Below are positions 7,434 through 16,076 of a DNA stretch of 64,000 bases, one piece after another (within the stretch, counting starts at the first letter, position 1; every line of letters starts with the position of its first letter). A program made the position numbers and the translations under genes. This stretch comes from an uncultured Chitinophaga sp. (GTDB taxonomy: Bacteria; Bacteroidota; Bacteroidia; Chitinophagales; Chitinophagaceae). The notes below the pieces were generated by a model, which saw only the letters and a list, made by a program, of their open reading frames with translations, was not told where the DNA came from and searched no databases. The stretch covers positions 9,404 through 73,403 of the forward strand of contig NZ_CALEJS010000037.1 in NCBI RefSeq assembly GCF_937898475.1. Direction: 5' to 3'.

Positions 7434-9092
7434 TTAGTATCCTATTAGTTTGCGCAGCCGCCTGTCCTCTCCATAAATATCTTCGTAGAACAGCAGGCGT
7501 TCATCCTGCACATCAGCTGAAAAATAACGGATGTAAATAGGAACGCGGCGGGAGAAATTTACCTGTTTCTTTTCCTGCATCGCCAGCCAGCGTCGCACGC
7601 TGTCGCGTGTATGACGCAGGGTATCATCCTGTATGAGGTACATGGCCAGGCTATCCCACTCCTGTACCCTCACACAGCCGTGGCTGAGGGCCCGGTAATT
7701 ATTTTTGAACAGGCTGCGGTTATTGGTATCGTGCAGGTATACACTGTATTTATTCACGAAGTTGAACTTCATTATGCCAAGCGAATTATCTACTCCATCC
7801 ATCTGCCGCAGCACATACGGAAAATGTTCCTTGTTCAGTTTAGTCCAGTCTATCGTATAGGGATCTACGGCATTGCCGTGGCGGTCTATCACCTCCAGGT
7901 TCTTGTCTGCCAGGTAATTGATATTCTTCCTGATAGCGGGCAGCATTTCCCTGAACACAATACTGTAGGGTACCCGCCAGTAGGGGAACATCATGAAATT
8001 GGCCATCCTGGAATTGAGTAAGGGCGTACGCGTACCGGGCGCCCCAACGATCACGCGCGAACGTAATACCACTTCCCCGCTGTCTACCACGGTCAGCTGG
8101 TAGGCGGGTACATTCACCAGTATAAAGCGGTTGGGCAGGGAATCCGGCATTTTACGCCAGCGTTCCAGGTTGAGGGCTATCTGCACCTGCCAATCGTACA
8201 GGCTGCGGTTCAGCATCTGGCGGGTCTTTTTACCAGCCACGCCATCGGGGTACAGGTTAAACTCCCGCTGAAAGGCCTTGATACCGTCTTTCAAAAGGCT
8301 GGTATCACCGGCCCTGCCGCTGGTATCTACATAGGCGCCCTGTACTAACCTGTTCAGCAACTGCTGTTTAAATGCCGGGGTATCCGTGTAGCTATCGGGG
8401 ATGGTATCCCACCGGAGCCCCTGGTATTTTTCACGGAAAGCCAGCAATTGCTGCCTGAGGGTATGGTAAGCGCGGTGCGGCGGCTCCAGCTGCTGCAGGG
8501 TTGCCCGTATGTTCTTTTGCTGCAAGGCCTGTTGCAGCATATTTGCCAGTGTAATATCAGTGAACACGGAGTCTGTACGAAGGGTAATACTATCCCTTGG
8601 GGCCAGGCCAAAATGCAGGTGAGAAGCCATTTTCATGAAAGCGTCAGACAGCATCACATCTACTTTTGCCCAGAGGGCCGCGTCTTTACGGGCATTGCTG
8701 TCTGTTTTGATCTGGTACATGGCAGCGGTCAGCGCTCCGCCGTGATAGCGCTCCGGCAGCAAACCCGCATCCATGGCATGCTGCACCAGGTAAAGCATCG
8801 TATCGGCATTGCTGCCGGCAACACCCTTTTCAGACCATTGCGGCTCATTTTTCTGCTGTCCGTAAAAGAACTGCAACGCTGCGGAAGCAGCAGGCACACT
8901 ATCCTCCATCATGCCGTTATTATCCGACATATACGTCAAACGTTCCGCTATATTCTCCGGGATAGCTTCGTGCAGCTCTTTTACATTCTTTACGATCACC
9001 TGCTGCCTGGGCGGCTTCTTATGCCTGCAGGCCATCATCAGACATACTCCTGCCAATAACCATACATGTTGGGTGATAAACTTACGACTCAT
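7434..9092 (-). CDS. L,D-transpeptidase lipoprotein (YcbB-like)
   Basis: A 552-residue exported enzyme. The N-terminus ends in a lipobox (LMMAC, Cys22) followed by RHKKPP, so it should be a membrane-anchored lipoprotein. The order of domains is that of YcbB/LdtD: an N-terminal scaffold domain, a peptidoglycan-binding repeat near residues 265-300 (GIKAFQREFNLYPDGVAGKKTRQML), and a YkuD catalytic domain ending in SHGCVRVQEW, with the active-site Cys and the preceding His present. The family makes 3-3 cross-links in peptidoglycan or attaches proteins to it. It is transcribed leftward, 218 bp after the HMA-AraC gene; the spacer holds AT-rich word repeats, so I treat it as a separate unit. Confidence 0.9.
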   Translation of the reverse strand: MSRKFITQHVWLLAGVCLMMACRHKKPPRQQVIVKNVKELHEAIPENIAERLTYMSDNNGMMEDSVPAASAALQFFYGQQKNEPQWSEKGVAGSNADTMLYLVQHAMDAGLLPERYHGGALTAAMYQIKTDSNARKDAALWAKVDVMLSDAFMKMASHLHFGLAPRDSITLRTDSVFTDITLANMLQQALQQKNIRATLQQLEPPHRAYHTLRQQLLAFREKYQGLRWDTIPDSYTDTPAFKQQLLNRLVQGAYVDTSGRAGDTSLLKDGIKAFQREFNLYPDGVAGKKTRQMLNRSLYDWQVQIALNLERWRKMPDSLPNRFILVNVPAYQLTVVDSGEVVLRSRVIVGAPGTRTPLLNSRMANFMMFPYWRVPYSIVFREMLPAIRKNINYLADKNLEVIDRHGNAVDPYTIDWTKLNKEHFPYVLRQMDGVDNSLGIMKFNFVNKYSVYLHDTNNRSLFKNNYRALSHGCVRVQEWDSLAMYLIQDDTLRHTRDSVRRWLAMQEKKQVNFSRRVPIYIRYFSADVQDERLLFYEDIYGEDRRLRKLIGY

Positions 9093-9170
9093 TTAATACC
9101 TGTACGCTTGCTGAATAATACAGTGTTTTGCAAATACTGTGCTACTAATTAATCACCACCTGGAGCACAC

Positions 9171-9222
9171 CTTCACAATTCTTAATTATTCATTATTCAT
9201 TATTCATTATTAATTGCCTAAC
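9171..9222. repeat. AT-rich word repeats
   Basis: Tandem degenerate words of the type TTCATTATTCATTATTAATT lie between the HMA-AraC and L,D-transpeptidase genes. Similar AT words occur at 3213-3240, 9890-9972 and 46080-46115. No function is evident. Confidence 0.5.
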
Positions 9223-9310
9223 GGCAACAGTTCCTCTTGGTGAACAGTGATTGTATGAGCCGTAACAGGCCTGTTAATGCGTGCTTCATAATAACCGGGT
9301 TAGTGTCCAA

Positions 9311-9880
9311 TTAAATGGTGTCAAGGGGGCGGCGTTTGTGCTCTTTTAACTGTTTGAACTGGCTGGGTGTAAGGCCGGTCACTTTCTTAAACTGGCCAGA
9401 CAAATGTGCTACGCTGCTATAGCCTAACTGCCAGGCAATTTCGCTCAGGTTCAGCTCATCGTAAACAAGCAGTTCCTTTACCCTTTCAATTTTCTGCCGG
9501 ATGATATATTGCTCAATCGTGATCTGCTCCAATTCAGAGAACAGGGTACTCAGGTAATGATAATCTTTCTGCAGACGGCTGGCCAGCAGGGTAGAAAAAT
9601 TCTCCTTCATTTCATTCAGTGGAGAATGATGAATGGCGGTCACAATAATGTTCTTGACAGCCTCTGCCAGCTGCTGCTTTTTATCGTCTACCAGGGGCAG
9701 ACCTTCCTGCTGCAAAGCATTTGCGATCACCTCCAGCCGTGCTGTATCCGGCTGGCGCGCCAGCACCGCCTTACCGAGCTGCACATCCACCACAGATGCA
9801 CCCTCCCTTTCCAACACCGTCCTCACCGTTTTAACACAGCGCGGACAAACCATGTTCCTGATGTGCAATTCAAAACTCAT
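9311..9880 (-). CDS. HMA-like domain fused to AraC-type DNA-binding domain
   Basis: A 189-residue protein in two parts. Residues 1-70 look like a heavy-metal-associated (HMA) ferredoxin fold: FELHIRNMVCPRCVKTVRTVLE with metal-ligand candidates C12 and C15 (CxxC), then VVDVQLGKAVL as the second strand. Residues about 105-180 form an AraC/XylS DNA-binding domain with two helix-turn-helix units (LNLSEIAWQLGYSSVAHLSGQFKKVTGLTPSQFKQL). A helical linker joins them. The obvious reading is a metal-responsive regulator in which the HMA module replaces the usual ligand domain; that is inference. No metal transporter is encoded nearby. Confidence 0.82.
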   Translation of the reverse strand: MSFELHIRNMVCPRCVKTVRTVLEREGASVVDVQLGKAVLARQPDTARLEVIANALQQEGLPLVDDKKQQLAEAVKNIIVTAIHHSPLNEMKENFSTLLASRLQKDYHYLSTLFSELEQITIEQYIIRQKIERVKELLVYDELNLSEIAWQLGYSSVAHLSGQFKKVTGLTPSQFKQLKEHKRRPLDTI

Positions 9881-9889
9881 CTGTAAAAT

Positions 9890-9972
9890 TAAGCATTAAC
9901 AATTAATAATTAATACTGCCTGTTATGCAGGCGTATGGCAGGGACACTTCCTTAATTATTAATTATTAATTC
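9890..9972. repeat. AT word inverted repeat
   Basis: AATTAATAATTAAT on the left is complementary to TTAATTATTAATTATTAATT on the right, enclosing CTGCCTGTTATGCAGGC, which itself contains GCCTG-type complementarity. It fills the spacer between the 76-residue gene and the HMA-AraC gene. Confidence 0.5.
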
Positions 9973-10201
9973 ACGCCAGCTGCGCTGGCTTGGCGCACTC
10001 CTGTATCCGGTCCGCCAAATCCAGTAGTAGGGATATATTCATGCCCATACCGCCGGCTACCTCGGGGCGCAGGTAACCATCCAGGTCAGGCTCGTAGTAA
10101 ACGTCCATTCCGTTTACGTTCACCCTGTAGCGTTGTGTATGTCCATTCAGCAGCTGAACATCGTACCTGTTTGCGTTCAGCTTAATCGTAAATGCCTTCA
10201 T
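9971..10201 (-). CDS. Small hypothetical protein
   Basis: A 76-residue protein from the ATG at 10201 (MKAFTIKLNANRYDVQL...). It is soluble, with alternating beta-like segments (YRVNVNGMDVYYEPDLDGYLRPEV) and a C-terminal helix (LLLDLADRIQECAK). I do not recognise the family. A longer reading from a non-ATG codon at 10225 adds eight residues and looks less likely. It stands alone between the porin and HMA-AraC genes, all on the minus strand. The codon use and clean start suggest a real gene, but no function can be assigned. Confidence 0.55.
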   Translation of the reverse strand: MKAFTIKLNANRYDVQLLNGHTQRYRVNVNGMDVYYEPDLDGYLRPEVAGGMGMNISLLLDLADRIQECAKPAQLA

Positions 10202-10379
10202 GTTATAGAATTTTGCTTTAACCACTTCTTACAAAAATCTAAACAAAAGTTACGCCATTCGGCGTAGATAACAAGCGAAAAAAGCATCATGAACCATTCA
10301 GGCTCAGCCAGTAGTGACACGAGGGAAGTAAGCTTCGCGAACGTATTAACAACTAACAGATAACAACTATAAACTTTTT

Positions 10380-12365
10380 TTAATTCACAAACCACCACCT
10401 GAAACCTACCCGCAGGCCAAAACTGTTATTGGGGTAGAGCGGTGCCAGGTAGTTATTGGTTTTCAGGAAGGTATTGAGATTTTCTGCCCGTATGTAGGAA
10501 GAAAGCGATTTAATACGGAAATGCAGGAAACCGGTCACATCGGGCAGGTTATAGGCTATCCGTTGTGTACGCTGATACACAAACTGGCCGGGAAGTGGAG
10601 AATAGTCGTCCGCATAGTAATCGGTATTGTACTTTCCTTCCAGGCCCACCATCAGGTTCAGGTTATTGAATATGCGGTTCTCGTAGGCAATACGGTGACG
10701 TGTCCAGAAGGTGGGCACATTCACCGGGCCGTTACCATGCACCTGCTGAAAAGCGATGTCCGCATACCAGTTCCAGTGCTTTACCTTGAAATGCTTGCTG
10801 AAAATGACCTCCAGCACGTTAAAAATGCCGGTAGACTGGGCACTGTGCATGTAGTCGCTGAAATAGGTGTAATTGCTGTAGATATAGTAATTAGCTACCA
10901 GGTTGTACCGCAGCTGTTTATTATCTGCCGCAAACTGCAGCTGGGTAATATTTTCTTTTGCCAGGTCGGTATTATACCAGCTGTCGCGGCTGTAGCTGAA
11001 GAACCGGTATACAAAAGAGGGCTCCCGGTTCACATTGCGGAACATCAGGCTGACGTTGCCCAGGGTTGGGTTCAGGTAGCGGCTCAGCATACCGCTCACG
11101 CTATAATCCCCGATGTTGCGGCCCAGCACATAGAACTCGCCTTTGGCAGAAAAGTCCCAGAGATCATTCTTCGTTTTATTGCGGTACTCTCCGTGCAGGG
11201 CCAGGTTATTGAACTGCAGGCGGGCATCATCCAGTAAATCGCCCTGGGTATGATCAAAGCGGGCGCCCACAGAAATAAAGTGGGCCAGGTTGCCCCTTAC
11301 GGGAAACTGTACCAGTGACAGGTCGTTGGAGAGGGTGCGCCAGCGCTGATTGGCCCGGATGGTATCGCCTGCCCCACGGTAAACAATATCATAATGCCGG
11401 GTGTAATAGAAGGTATCCGGGTCATTATCCACAAAACCGAAGCTGTTTGCCTGTGAGCGGAAGGTATATTGTACCCTGAACACCGGATCGAACTTGTAGT
11501 ACTGGGTGGTATCGTTCACTTTAACGGTATCGCCTTTGCCCCAGTCATACTGCTGCATCAGCTGTATGCCGCGCATGGCGTACTGAGATTTTACGGCGAT
11601 GGTGGTACCGAAGAATGCGTAGGTAGGCACATCTGTATTGCCCAGGTTCACATCCAGGGTCCTTCTCTCGCTGTAGTCGCTGTTATTGAGCTGCTCGGGC
11701 CTCCGCAGGCCGCCGTTCTCGCCCCCGTTGAGCTTATTGTAATAATAGCTGAAATAGGTATGGGCGCGTTTATTTTTACTCTGGTAGTTAGCGGTTACCC
11801 GGTAACTGTCATGGTTGGTGTTCTGGGTACGGAAATAGCCGGGCGCATTGATCTTGCGATAATCAAAAGAAAAGTTGAAGTTCTCATTACGGTTCTGGGT
11901 ATGCGATACCCCGATCACCTGCTCCTGCTTGGGCCCTATCAGGTATTGCAGTTCTGAATACGGGCGGGTGGTATTATAGTAACGGGCATTCTCATGGTTG
12001 AAGGTATAAATATCGTAGGCATGAAAACCTTCATCAAAGCCAGCCTGCATACGCGGACTAAAAATAATATTGCGGGCGGCCGAGCCGGTATTACCCAGGG
12101 TGGTATAGTTGGCAGGAATGCGCAGGTAGTTATTATAGAAATCAGCTACGGAAGAATCCAGGTGATGCTCTACCGGGTCTCCCTGGTAATAATATTTAAG
12201 GGTGATGGTATCTGGCCCGAGGTTGCGCTGCGAGGTATCCCGCTGCAAACGGCCGCCACCACCGCCAAAGTTACCGAAACTGCCTGTATTGAACTGCGCC
12301 ATGGCCTGGCTGCCAATCATTACCAGCACACCCAGCATGATGAAAAAATGCCTCATTTGATTCAT
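10380..12365 (-). CDS. Putative outer-membrane porin (Porin_10 type)
   Basis: A 661-residue exported beta-barrel. The signal peptide (MRHFFIMLGVLVMIGSQAMAQ) is followed by a Gly-rich low-complexity stretch (FGNFGGGGGR). A long series of amphipathic beta-strands rich in Tyr, Asn, Arg and Gln then runs to the end, and the final residues LRVGFRWWFVN end in an aromatic/Asn strand typical of BAM substrates. Motifs such as IGVSHTQNRNENFNFSFDYRKINAPGYFRTQNTNHDS match my recollection of the Bacteroidota Porin_10 (putative porin) family. The transported solute is unknown. It lies 78 bp downstream of punA on the same strand, but a strong hairpin separates them. Confidence 0.82.
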   Translation of the reverse strand: MNQMRHFFIMLGVLVMIGSQAMAQFNTGSFGNFGGGGGRLQRDTSQRNLGPDTITLKYYYQGDPVEHHLDSSVADFYNNYLRIPANYTTLGNTGSAARNIIFSPRMQAGFDEGFHAYDIYTFNHENARYYNTTRPYSELQYLIGPKQEQVIGVSHTQNRNENFNFSFDYRKINAPGYFRTQNTNHDSYRVTANYQSKNKRAHTYFSYYYNKLNGGENGGLRRPEQLNNSDYSERRTLDVNLGNTDVPTYAFFGTTIAVKSQYAMRGIQLMQQYDWGKGDTVKVNDTTQYYKFDPVFRVQYTFRSQANSFGFVDNDPDTFYYTRHYDIVYRGAGDTIRANQRWRTLSNDLSLVQFPVRGNLAHFISVGARFDHTQGDLLDDARLQFNNLALHGEYRNKTKNDLWDFSAKGEFYVLGRNIGDYSVSGMLSRYLNPTLGNVSLMFRNVNREPSFVYRFFSYSRDSWYNTDLAKENITQLQFAADNKQLRYNLVANYYIYSNYTYFSDYMHSAQSTGIFNVLEVIFSKHFKVKHWNWYADIAFQQVHGNGPVNVPTFWTRHRIAYENRIFNNLNLMVGLEGKYNTDYYADDYSPLPGQFVYQRTQRIAYNLPDVTGFLHFRIKSLSSYIRAENLNTFLKTNNYLAPLYPNNSFGLRVGFRWWFVN

Positions 12366-12373
12366 ACTGCTAT

Positions 12374-12439
12374 TAGCTATTGGCTTTTAGCGGCTAGCTA
12401 CCGGCCTTTAGTGCATGTACCGCTAAAAGCCAATAGCTA
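12374..12439. repeat. 20-bp perfect inverted repeat between punA and the porin gene
   Basis: TAGCTATTGGCTTTTAGCGG (12374-12393) and its exact complement (12420-12439) form a 20-bp stem with a 26 nt loop, starting 5 nt after the punA stop codon. The core GCTAAAAGCCAATAGCT recurs exactly at 26085-26101 and 26195-26211. Confidence 0.8.
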
Positions 12440-12443
12440 AATG

Positions 12444-13265
12444 CTAAATGCTTTCTATCAATTCCCTGAAAATATGTGTTAATTTAGGTTCAGCTGCGCT
12501 GGCGGCCTGCAGCACTTCTTCGTGGGTGATCACATTTTCCTCTTCCCGTATGCCGATGTCCGTTATCACGCTCATGGCAAATACTTTTAACCCCGCATGA
12601 ACGGCTACGATCACTTCGGGCACGGTGCTCATGCCTACGGCGTCGCCGCCGATGATGTGCATGAATTTGTATTCCGCCCGGGTTTCAAAGGTAGGTCCCT
12701 GTACGCCTACATATACGCCAGTATGCACGGCTATATTGGCGGCAGCGGCAATTTCCCCTGCCTTCGCTATGAGGGCTTTGGAATAGGGCTCGCTCATATC
12801 CGGGAAGCGGGGCCCCAGCCTGTCATCATTGGGCCCGCGCAGGGGGTGCTCGGGCTGTAAATTGATATGGTCGCGGATGATCATCAGGTCGCCCACGCTG
12901 AAAGCGGCGTTCATCCCCCCGGCTGCATTTGAAATGAGCAGGGTTTCAATGCCCAGTGCCTTCATCACCCGGATGGGAAAGGTCACCTGCTGCATGGAGA
13001 AGCCTTCATAGTAGTGAAAGCGTCCTGCCATCGCCACCACAGGGCGGCCCTTCATGGTGCCCAATATCAGCCGGCCATGATGCCCCTCTACCGTAGACAC
13101 CGGGAAATGGGGAATATCCCCATAAGGGATCTCTGTGCGGTCAGCAATATCGCTTACCAGGCCGCCTAAACCGCTGCCCAGTATGATGCCTGCCACCGGC
13201 CGGATGCCGGAACGGCTGCTGATGTAATCAGTGGCATCCGCTATTTTCTTTAATAAGTCGCTCAT
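12444..13265 (-). CDS. punA: Purine nucleoside phosphorylase (trimeric type)
   Basis: A 273-residue cytoplasmic enzyme that splits purine nucleosides with phosphate into base and (deoxy)ribose 1-phosphate for salvage. Family motifs are GSGLGGL (phosphate loop), HFPVSTVEGHHGRLI, NAAGGMN, GPTFETRAEYKFMHIIGGDAVGMSTVPEVIVA and the late VITDIG. The length fits the low-molecular-mass trimeric PNPs, which mainly use inosine and guanosine. A TAACTTTG -7 box on the minus strand (13384-13391) probably drives it; the long spacer also holds an 11-bp inverted repeat. It is divergent from sucC. Confidence 0.94.
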   Translation of the reverse strand: MSDLLKKIADATDYISSRSGIRPVAGIILGSGLGGLVSDIADRTEIPYGDIPHFPVSTVEGHHGRLILGTMKGRPVVAMAGRFHYYEGFSMQQVTFPIRVMKALGIETLLISNAAGGMNAAFSVGDLMIIRDHINLQPEHPLRGPNDDRLGPRFPDMSEPYSKALIAKAGEIAAAANIAVHTGVYVGVQGPTFETRAEYKFMHIIGGDAVGMSTVPEVIVAVHAGLKVFAMSVITDIGIREEENVITHEEVLQAASAAEPKLTHIFRELIESI

Positions 13266-13298
13266 TGATAGAAAAAGTTGTTAGTTATTAGTACCTCA

Positions 13299-13346
13299 TT
13301 GTCAGTGATCTTTGCGCATAGCAACTTTCATACAAATCACTGACAA
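13299..13346. repeat. Inverted repeat in the punA leader
   Basis: TTGTCAGTGAT (13299-13309) pairs exactly with ATCACTGACAA (13336-13346). Neighbouring AACTGACAACC-type words extend the similarity. If punA starts transcription near 13380 this hairpin lies in its 5' leader. Confidence 0.55.
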
Positions 13347-13466
13347 CCTGCAACTGACAACCGGCAACTGTTTTTTGTTCGCGCAAAGTTATTTTTAAAT
13401 TCACAAACCCTGTGGTTTTATATTTAAACATTAATGACCTATTTTAGCGGTCAAATTTTTTGACTG

Positions 13467-14681
13467 ATGAATTTACATGAATACCAGGCGAAAGAACTGT
13501 TAAAAAAATATAACGTACCGGTACAGGAAGGAATTCCGGTGGATACTCCCGAAGCTGCCGCTGAAGCGTACAAACAGCTGAAAGTGCAGTTCGGTAATGA
13601 ATTTGCGGTGGTGAAAGCCCAGATCCATGCGGGTGGCCGCGGTAAGGGAAAGATCCGCGGTACGGAGCAGAACGGCGTAAAGGTAGGCAAGAATGCAGAA
13701 GACGTAAAGACCATTGCCGGTAATATATTAGGCGGTGTGCTGGTGACCATACAAACAGGTCCTGCCGGTAAGCTTGTAAATAAAGTGCTGGTGGCACAGG
13801 ATGTATACTATCCCGGCCCCAACCCTGTCAAGGAATTGTACCTGTCTATCCTGCTGGATCGTGCCAAGGGCCAGAATGTGATCATCTACTCCACAGAGGG
13901 CGGTATGGACATTGAAGAAGTGGCACACAAAACCCCTGACAAGATATTCAAGGAGTGGGTATTCCCCGGCGGACCGCTGCAGCCCTTCCAGGCCAGGAAG
14001 ATCGCTTTCAACTTTGGCCTGAGCGGTGAAGCGTTCAAGAACATGGTGAAATTTGTGACCAACCTGTATAATGCATACGTTGGACTGGATGCCAGCCAGG
14101 TGGAGATCAACCCCCTGTTCAAAACTTCTGACGAAAAGATCATTGCAGTAGACTGTAAGATGATCCTCGATGATAACGCCCTGATGCGCCACCCTGACCT
14201 GGAAGCGCTGCGCGACATCACCGAAGAAGATCCTACAGAGGTAGAAGCAGGCAAATACAACCTGAACTTTGTTAAACTGGACGGTAACGTGGGCTGTATG
14301 GTGAACGGCGCCGGCCTGGCCATGGCAACCATGGATATGATCAAACTGAGCGGCGGCGAGCCTGCCAACTTCCTGGACGTAGGCGGTACTGCCAATGCCC
14401 AGACCGTAGAAGCCGGTTTCCGCATCATCCTGAAAGATCCGAAAGTAAAGGCTATCCTGATCAATATCTTTGGCGGTATTGTTCGTTGCGACCGTGTAGC
14501 CCAGGGCGTGATCGATGCTTACCAGTCTATCGGCAACATCAACGTACCGATCATCGTCCGCCTGCAGGGTACCAACGCAGAAGAAGCTAAAAAGCTGATC
14601 GAGGAAAGCGGCCTGAAAGTACAGTCTGCCATCCTGCTGAGCGAAGCCGCTGCACTGGTGAACAAGGCAGTAAGCGCGTAA
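13467..14681 (+). CDS. sucC: Succinyl-CoA synthetase (ADP-forming) beta subunit
   Basis: A 404-residue ATP-grasp protein. MNLHEYQAKELLKKYNVPV is the standard SucC opening; GGRGKGKIRG, the phosphate-binding FLDVGGTA and INIFGGIVRCD segments and the C-terminal IIVRLQGTNAEEAKKL are all present. With the alpha subunit SucD it makes ATP (or GTP) from succinyl-CoA in the TCA cycle. sucD is not next to it: a terminator follows at once and the next gene encodes an unrelated DUF4407 protein, so the partner must be elsewhere. The gene is divergent from punA. Confidence 0.96.
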   Translation: MNLHEYQAKELLKKYNVPVQEGIPVDTPEAAAEAYKQLKVQFGNEFAVVKAQIHAGGRGKGKIRGTEQNGVKVGKNAEDVKTIAGNILGGVLVTIQTGPAGKLVNKVLVAQDVYYPGPNPVKELYLSILLDRAKGQNVIIYSTEGGMDIEEVAHKTPDKIFKEWVFPGGPLQPFQARKIAFNFGLSGEAFKNMVKFVTNLYNAYVGLDASQVEINPLFKTSDEKIIAVDCKMILDDNALMRHPDLEALRDITEEDPTEVEAGKYNLNFVKLDGNVGCMVNGAGLAMATMDMIKLSGGEPANFLDVGGTANAQTVEAGFRIILKDPKVKAILINIFGGIVRCDRVAQGVIDAYQSIGNINVPIIVRLQGTNAEEAKKLIEESGLKVQSAILLSEAAALVNKAVSA

Positions 14682-14710
14682 ACAAGCTGTCAGCATAAGA
14701 TATATGCGGA

Positions 14711-14742
14711 GGGCGTATCAAACTTTTTGATACGCCCTTTGT
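14711..14742 (+). terminator. Intrinsic terminator of sucC
   Basis: GGGCGTATCAAA (14711-14722), a 3 nt loop and TTTGATACGCCC (14726-14737) form a perfect 12-bp stem followed by TTTGTT, 30 nt after the sucC stop. Confidence 0.9.
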
Positions 14743-15049
14743 TATTATAGACAGGCCTTCCCCGGCTGCTGTTCGTGTAAATACAGGCATTCCTTCCATG
14801 TACCCCCGCTCATTCCCGGGATACACCCGGGGATATTGTATAGATAACATATCGATATCGTACCCCTTAAAGAGCTACAATATCGCTACTATATGGCTAC
14901 TATATGGCTACTATATCCCCGGAGATTTACCGGATCCGGATAGGGTTTTACTGCTGAATGCATCGAATATTGTACCTTCGTTGTCCATCCTTCATATATA
15001 CCCTGCTTCTGTGGGGAGCAGACTTATTTTCTACATCAAAGTCTGAGTA
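14742..15049. other. Intergenic region with repeats before the DUF4407 gene
   Basis: About 300 bp without a convincing gene. It contains GGATAT/ATATC-rich segments (CCCGGGGATATTGTA, CATATCGATATCGTACCCC), four tandem 11-bp repeats, and TACCTTCG at about 14974, an imperfect -7 box about 75 nt before the DUF4407 start. Confidence 0.5.
14874..14917. repeat. Four tandem 11-bp repeats upstream of the DUF4407 gene
   Basis: GCTACAATATC, GCTACTATATG, GCTACTATATG and GCTACTATATC follow each other without spacing (14874-14917). The 11-bp period is close to one helical turn, the arrangement expected for cooperative protein binding on one face of DNA. Confidence 0.75.
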
Positions 15050-16060
15050 ATGCAACGTTTACGATCTTTCTTTTTATTCTGCTCGGGGGCGCATGTGCCT
15101 TTATTAAAGCGGGCGCCAACGGAAACCAACAAATACGGCGGTATCGGGGGCACTATTTTCTTTACCGGCCTGCTGGCCGCCATATCGGGCGGCTATGCGC
15201 TGTGGACGGTTTTTAATGAGCTGTGGGCCGCGCTGCTGTTCGGGCTGATCTGGGGCCCGATGATCTTTAACCTGGACCGTTATATTGTATCCAGCATGAA
15301 AAAGCGGGATCGCTTACTGCAGGAGGCCGGGATGGCTACCCCCCGCCTGGTGCTGGCGGTGCTCATCGCCATCGTAATATCCAAACCGCTGGAACTGCAG
15401 GTGTTCAACAAGGAGATCAAAGCCGAGCTGGTGACGATGGAACAGCAAATGTACAAAACGCAGGAAGACAAAGTTAAAGAACGCTACCAAACCCGTATCA
15501 ACGAACTGAATACCGCCATTGCCAGGCTGAATGCCGGTATACAGGAGCAGGCCGCCCGGCGGGATACCCTGGCCCTGATTGCCCAGCAGGAGGCAGATGG
15601 TACCGGCGGCTCCATGAGGCGGAACCTGGGCCCTATCTACAAGGCCAAGAAAGCAGATGCCGACCGGGCAGCCGAAGAGCTGCGCGCCACTTCTGAACAA
15701 AACCAGCAGCTCATCAGCCAGCACCGCCGGGAACTGCAATCCATTGACTCGTCCATGAAGGCCGACCTGCCTGCAGCGGGCCGCAGCCGGCTGGACGGAC
15801 TGGCCTCCCGCCTGGATGCGCTGGGCCGCCTTACAGACCGCAGCACGCCCATACGCTGGGCCAACTGGTTCATTATCCTGCTGTTCATTGCCATAGAATG
15901 CGCACCGGTATTTGTAAAGCTGATCTCTCCCCGGGGGCCCTATGACGATCTGCTGCAGGAGCACGAGCATGCCTTTGAGATACACCGCAAACAAAAGATA
16001 ACGCTACGGGAAATGGCCTACGAAAAACGGATTGCCGAGGCCAGGGTGGTGACAGAATAA
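15050..16060 (+). CDS. DUF4407 membrane protein
   Basis: A 336-residue protein of the DUF4407 family, known in Bacteroidota and Actinobacteria but of unknown function. The N-terminal SGAHVPLLKRAPTETNKYGGIGGTIFFTG and GLIWGPMIFNLDRYIVSSMKK are family hallmarks. Membrane segments lie near residues 33-72 and 98-116, and another near 268-290. Between them (about 125-245) is a long helix rich in Glu, Gln, Arg and Ala, probably a periplasmic coiled coil. The C-terminus after the last membrane segment is charged. It is preceded by unusual tandem repeats and is convergent with the SprT-like gene only 16 bp downstream. Confidence 0.85.
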   Translation: MQRLRSFFLFCSGAHVPLLKRAPTETNKYGGIGGTIFFTGLLAAISGGYALWTVFNELWAALLFGLIWGPMIFNLDRYIVSSMKKRDRLLQEAGMATPRLVLAVLIAIVISKPLELQVFNKEIKAELVTMEQQMYKTQEDKVKERYQTRINELNTAIARLNAGIQEQAARRDTLALIAQQEADGTGGSMRRNLGPIYKAKKADADRAAEELRATSEQNQQLISQHRRELQSIDSSMKADLPAAGRSRLDGLASRLDALGRLTDRSTPIRWANWFIILLFIAIECAPVFVKLISPRGPYDDLLQEHEHAFEIHRKQKITLREMAYEKRIAEARVVTE

Positions 16061-16076
16061 CAAACCTCGGACAATT

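Noticed and set aside
10198..10398. 66-codon minus-strand ORF between the porin gene and the 76-residue gene
   Set aside because: It overlaps the ends of both neighbours and has no recognisable motif; the hydrophobic stretch is typical of AT-rich spacer.
14798..15046. 82-codon plus-strand ORF before the DUF4407 gene
   Set aside because: It runs through the four tandem 11-bp repeats, which produce Tyr/Ile-rich low-complexity protein, and overlaps the probable promoter.
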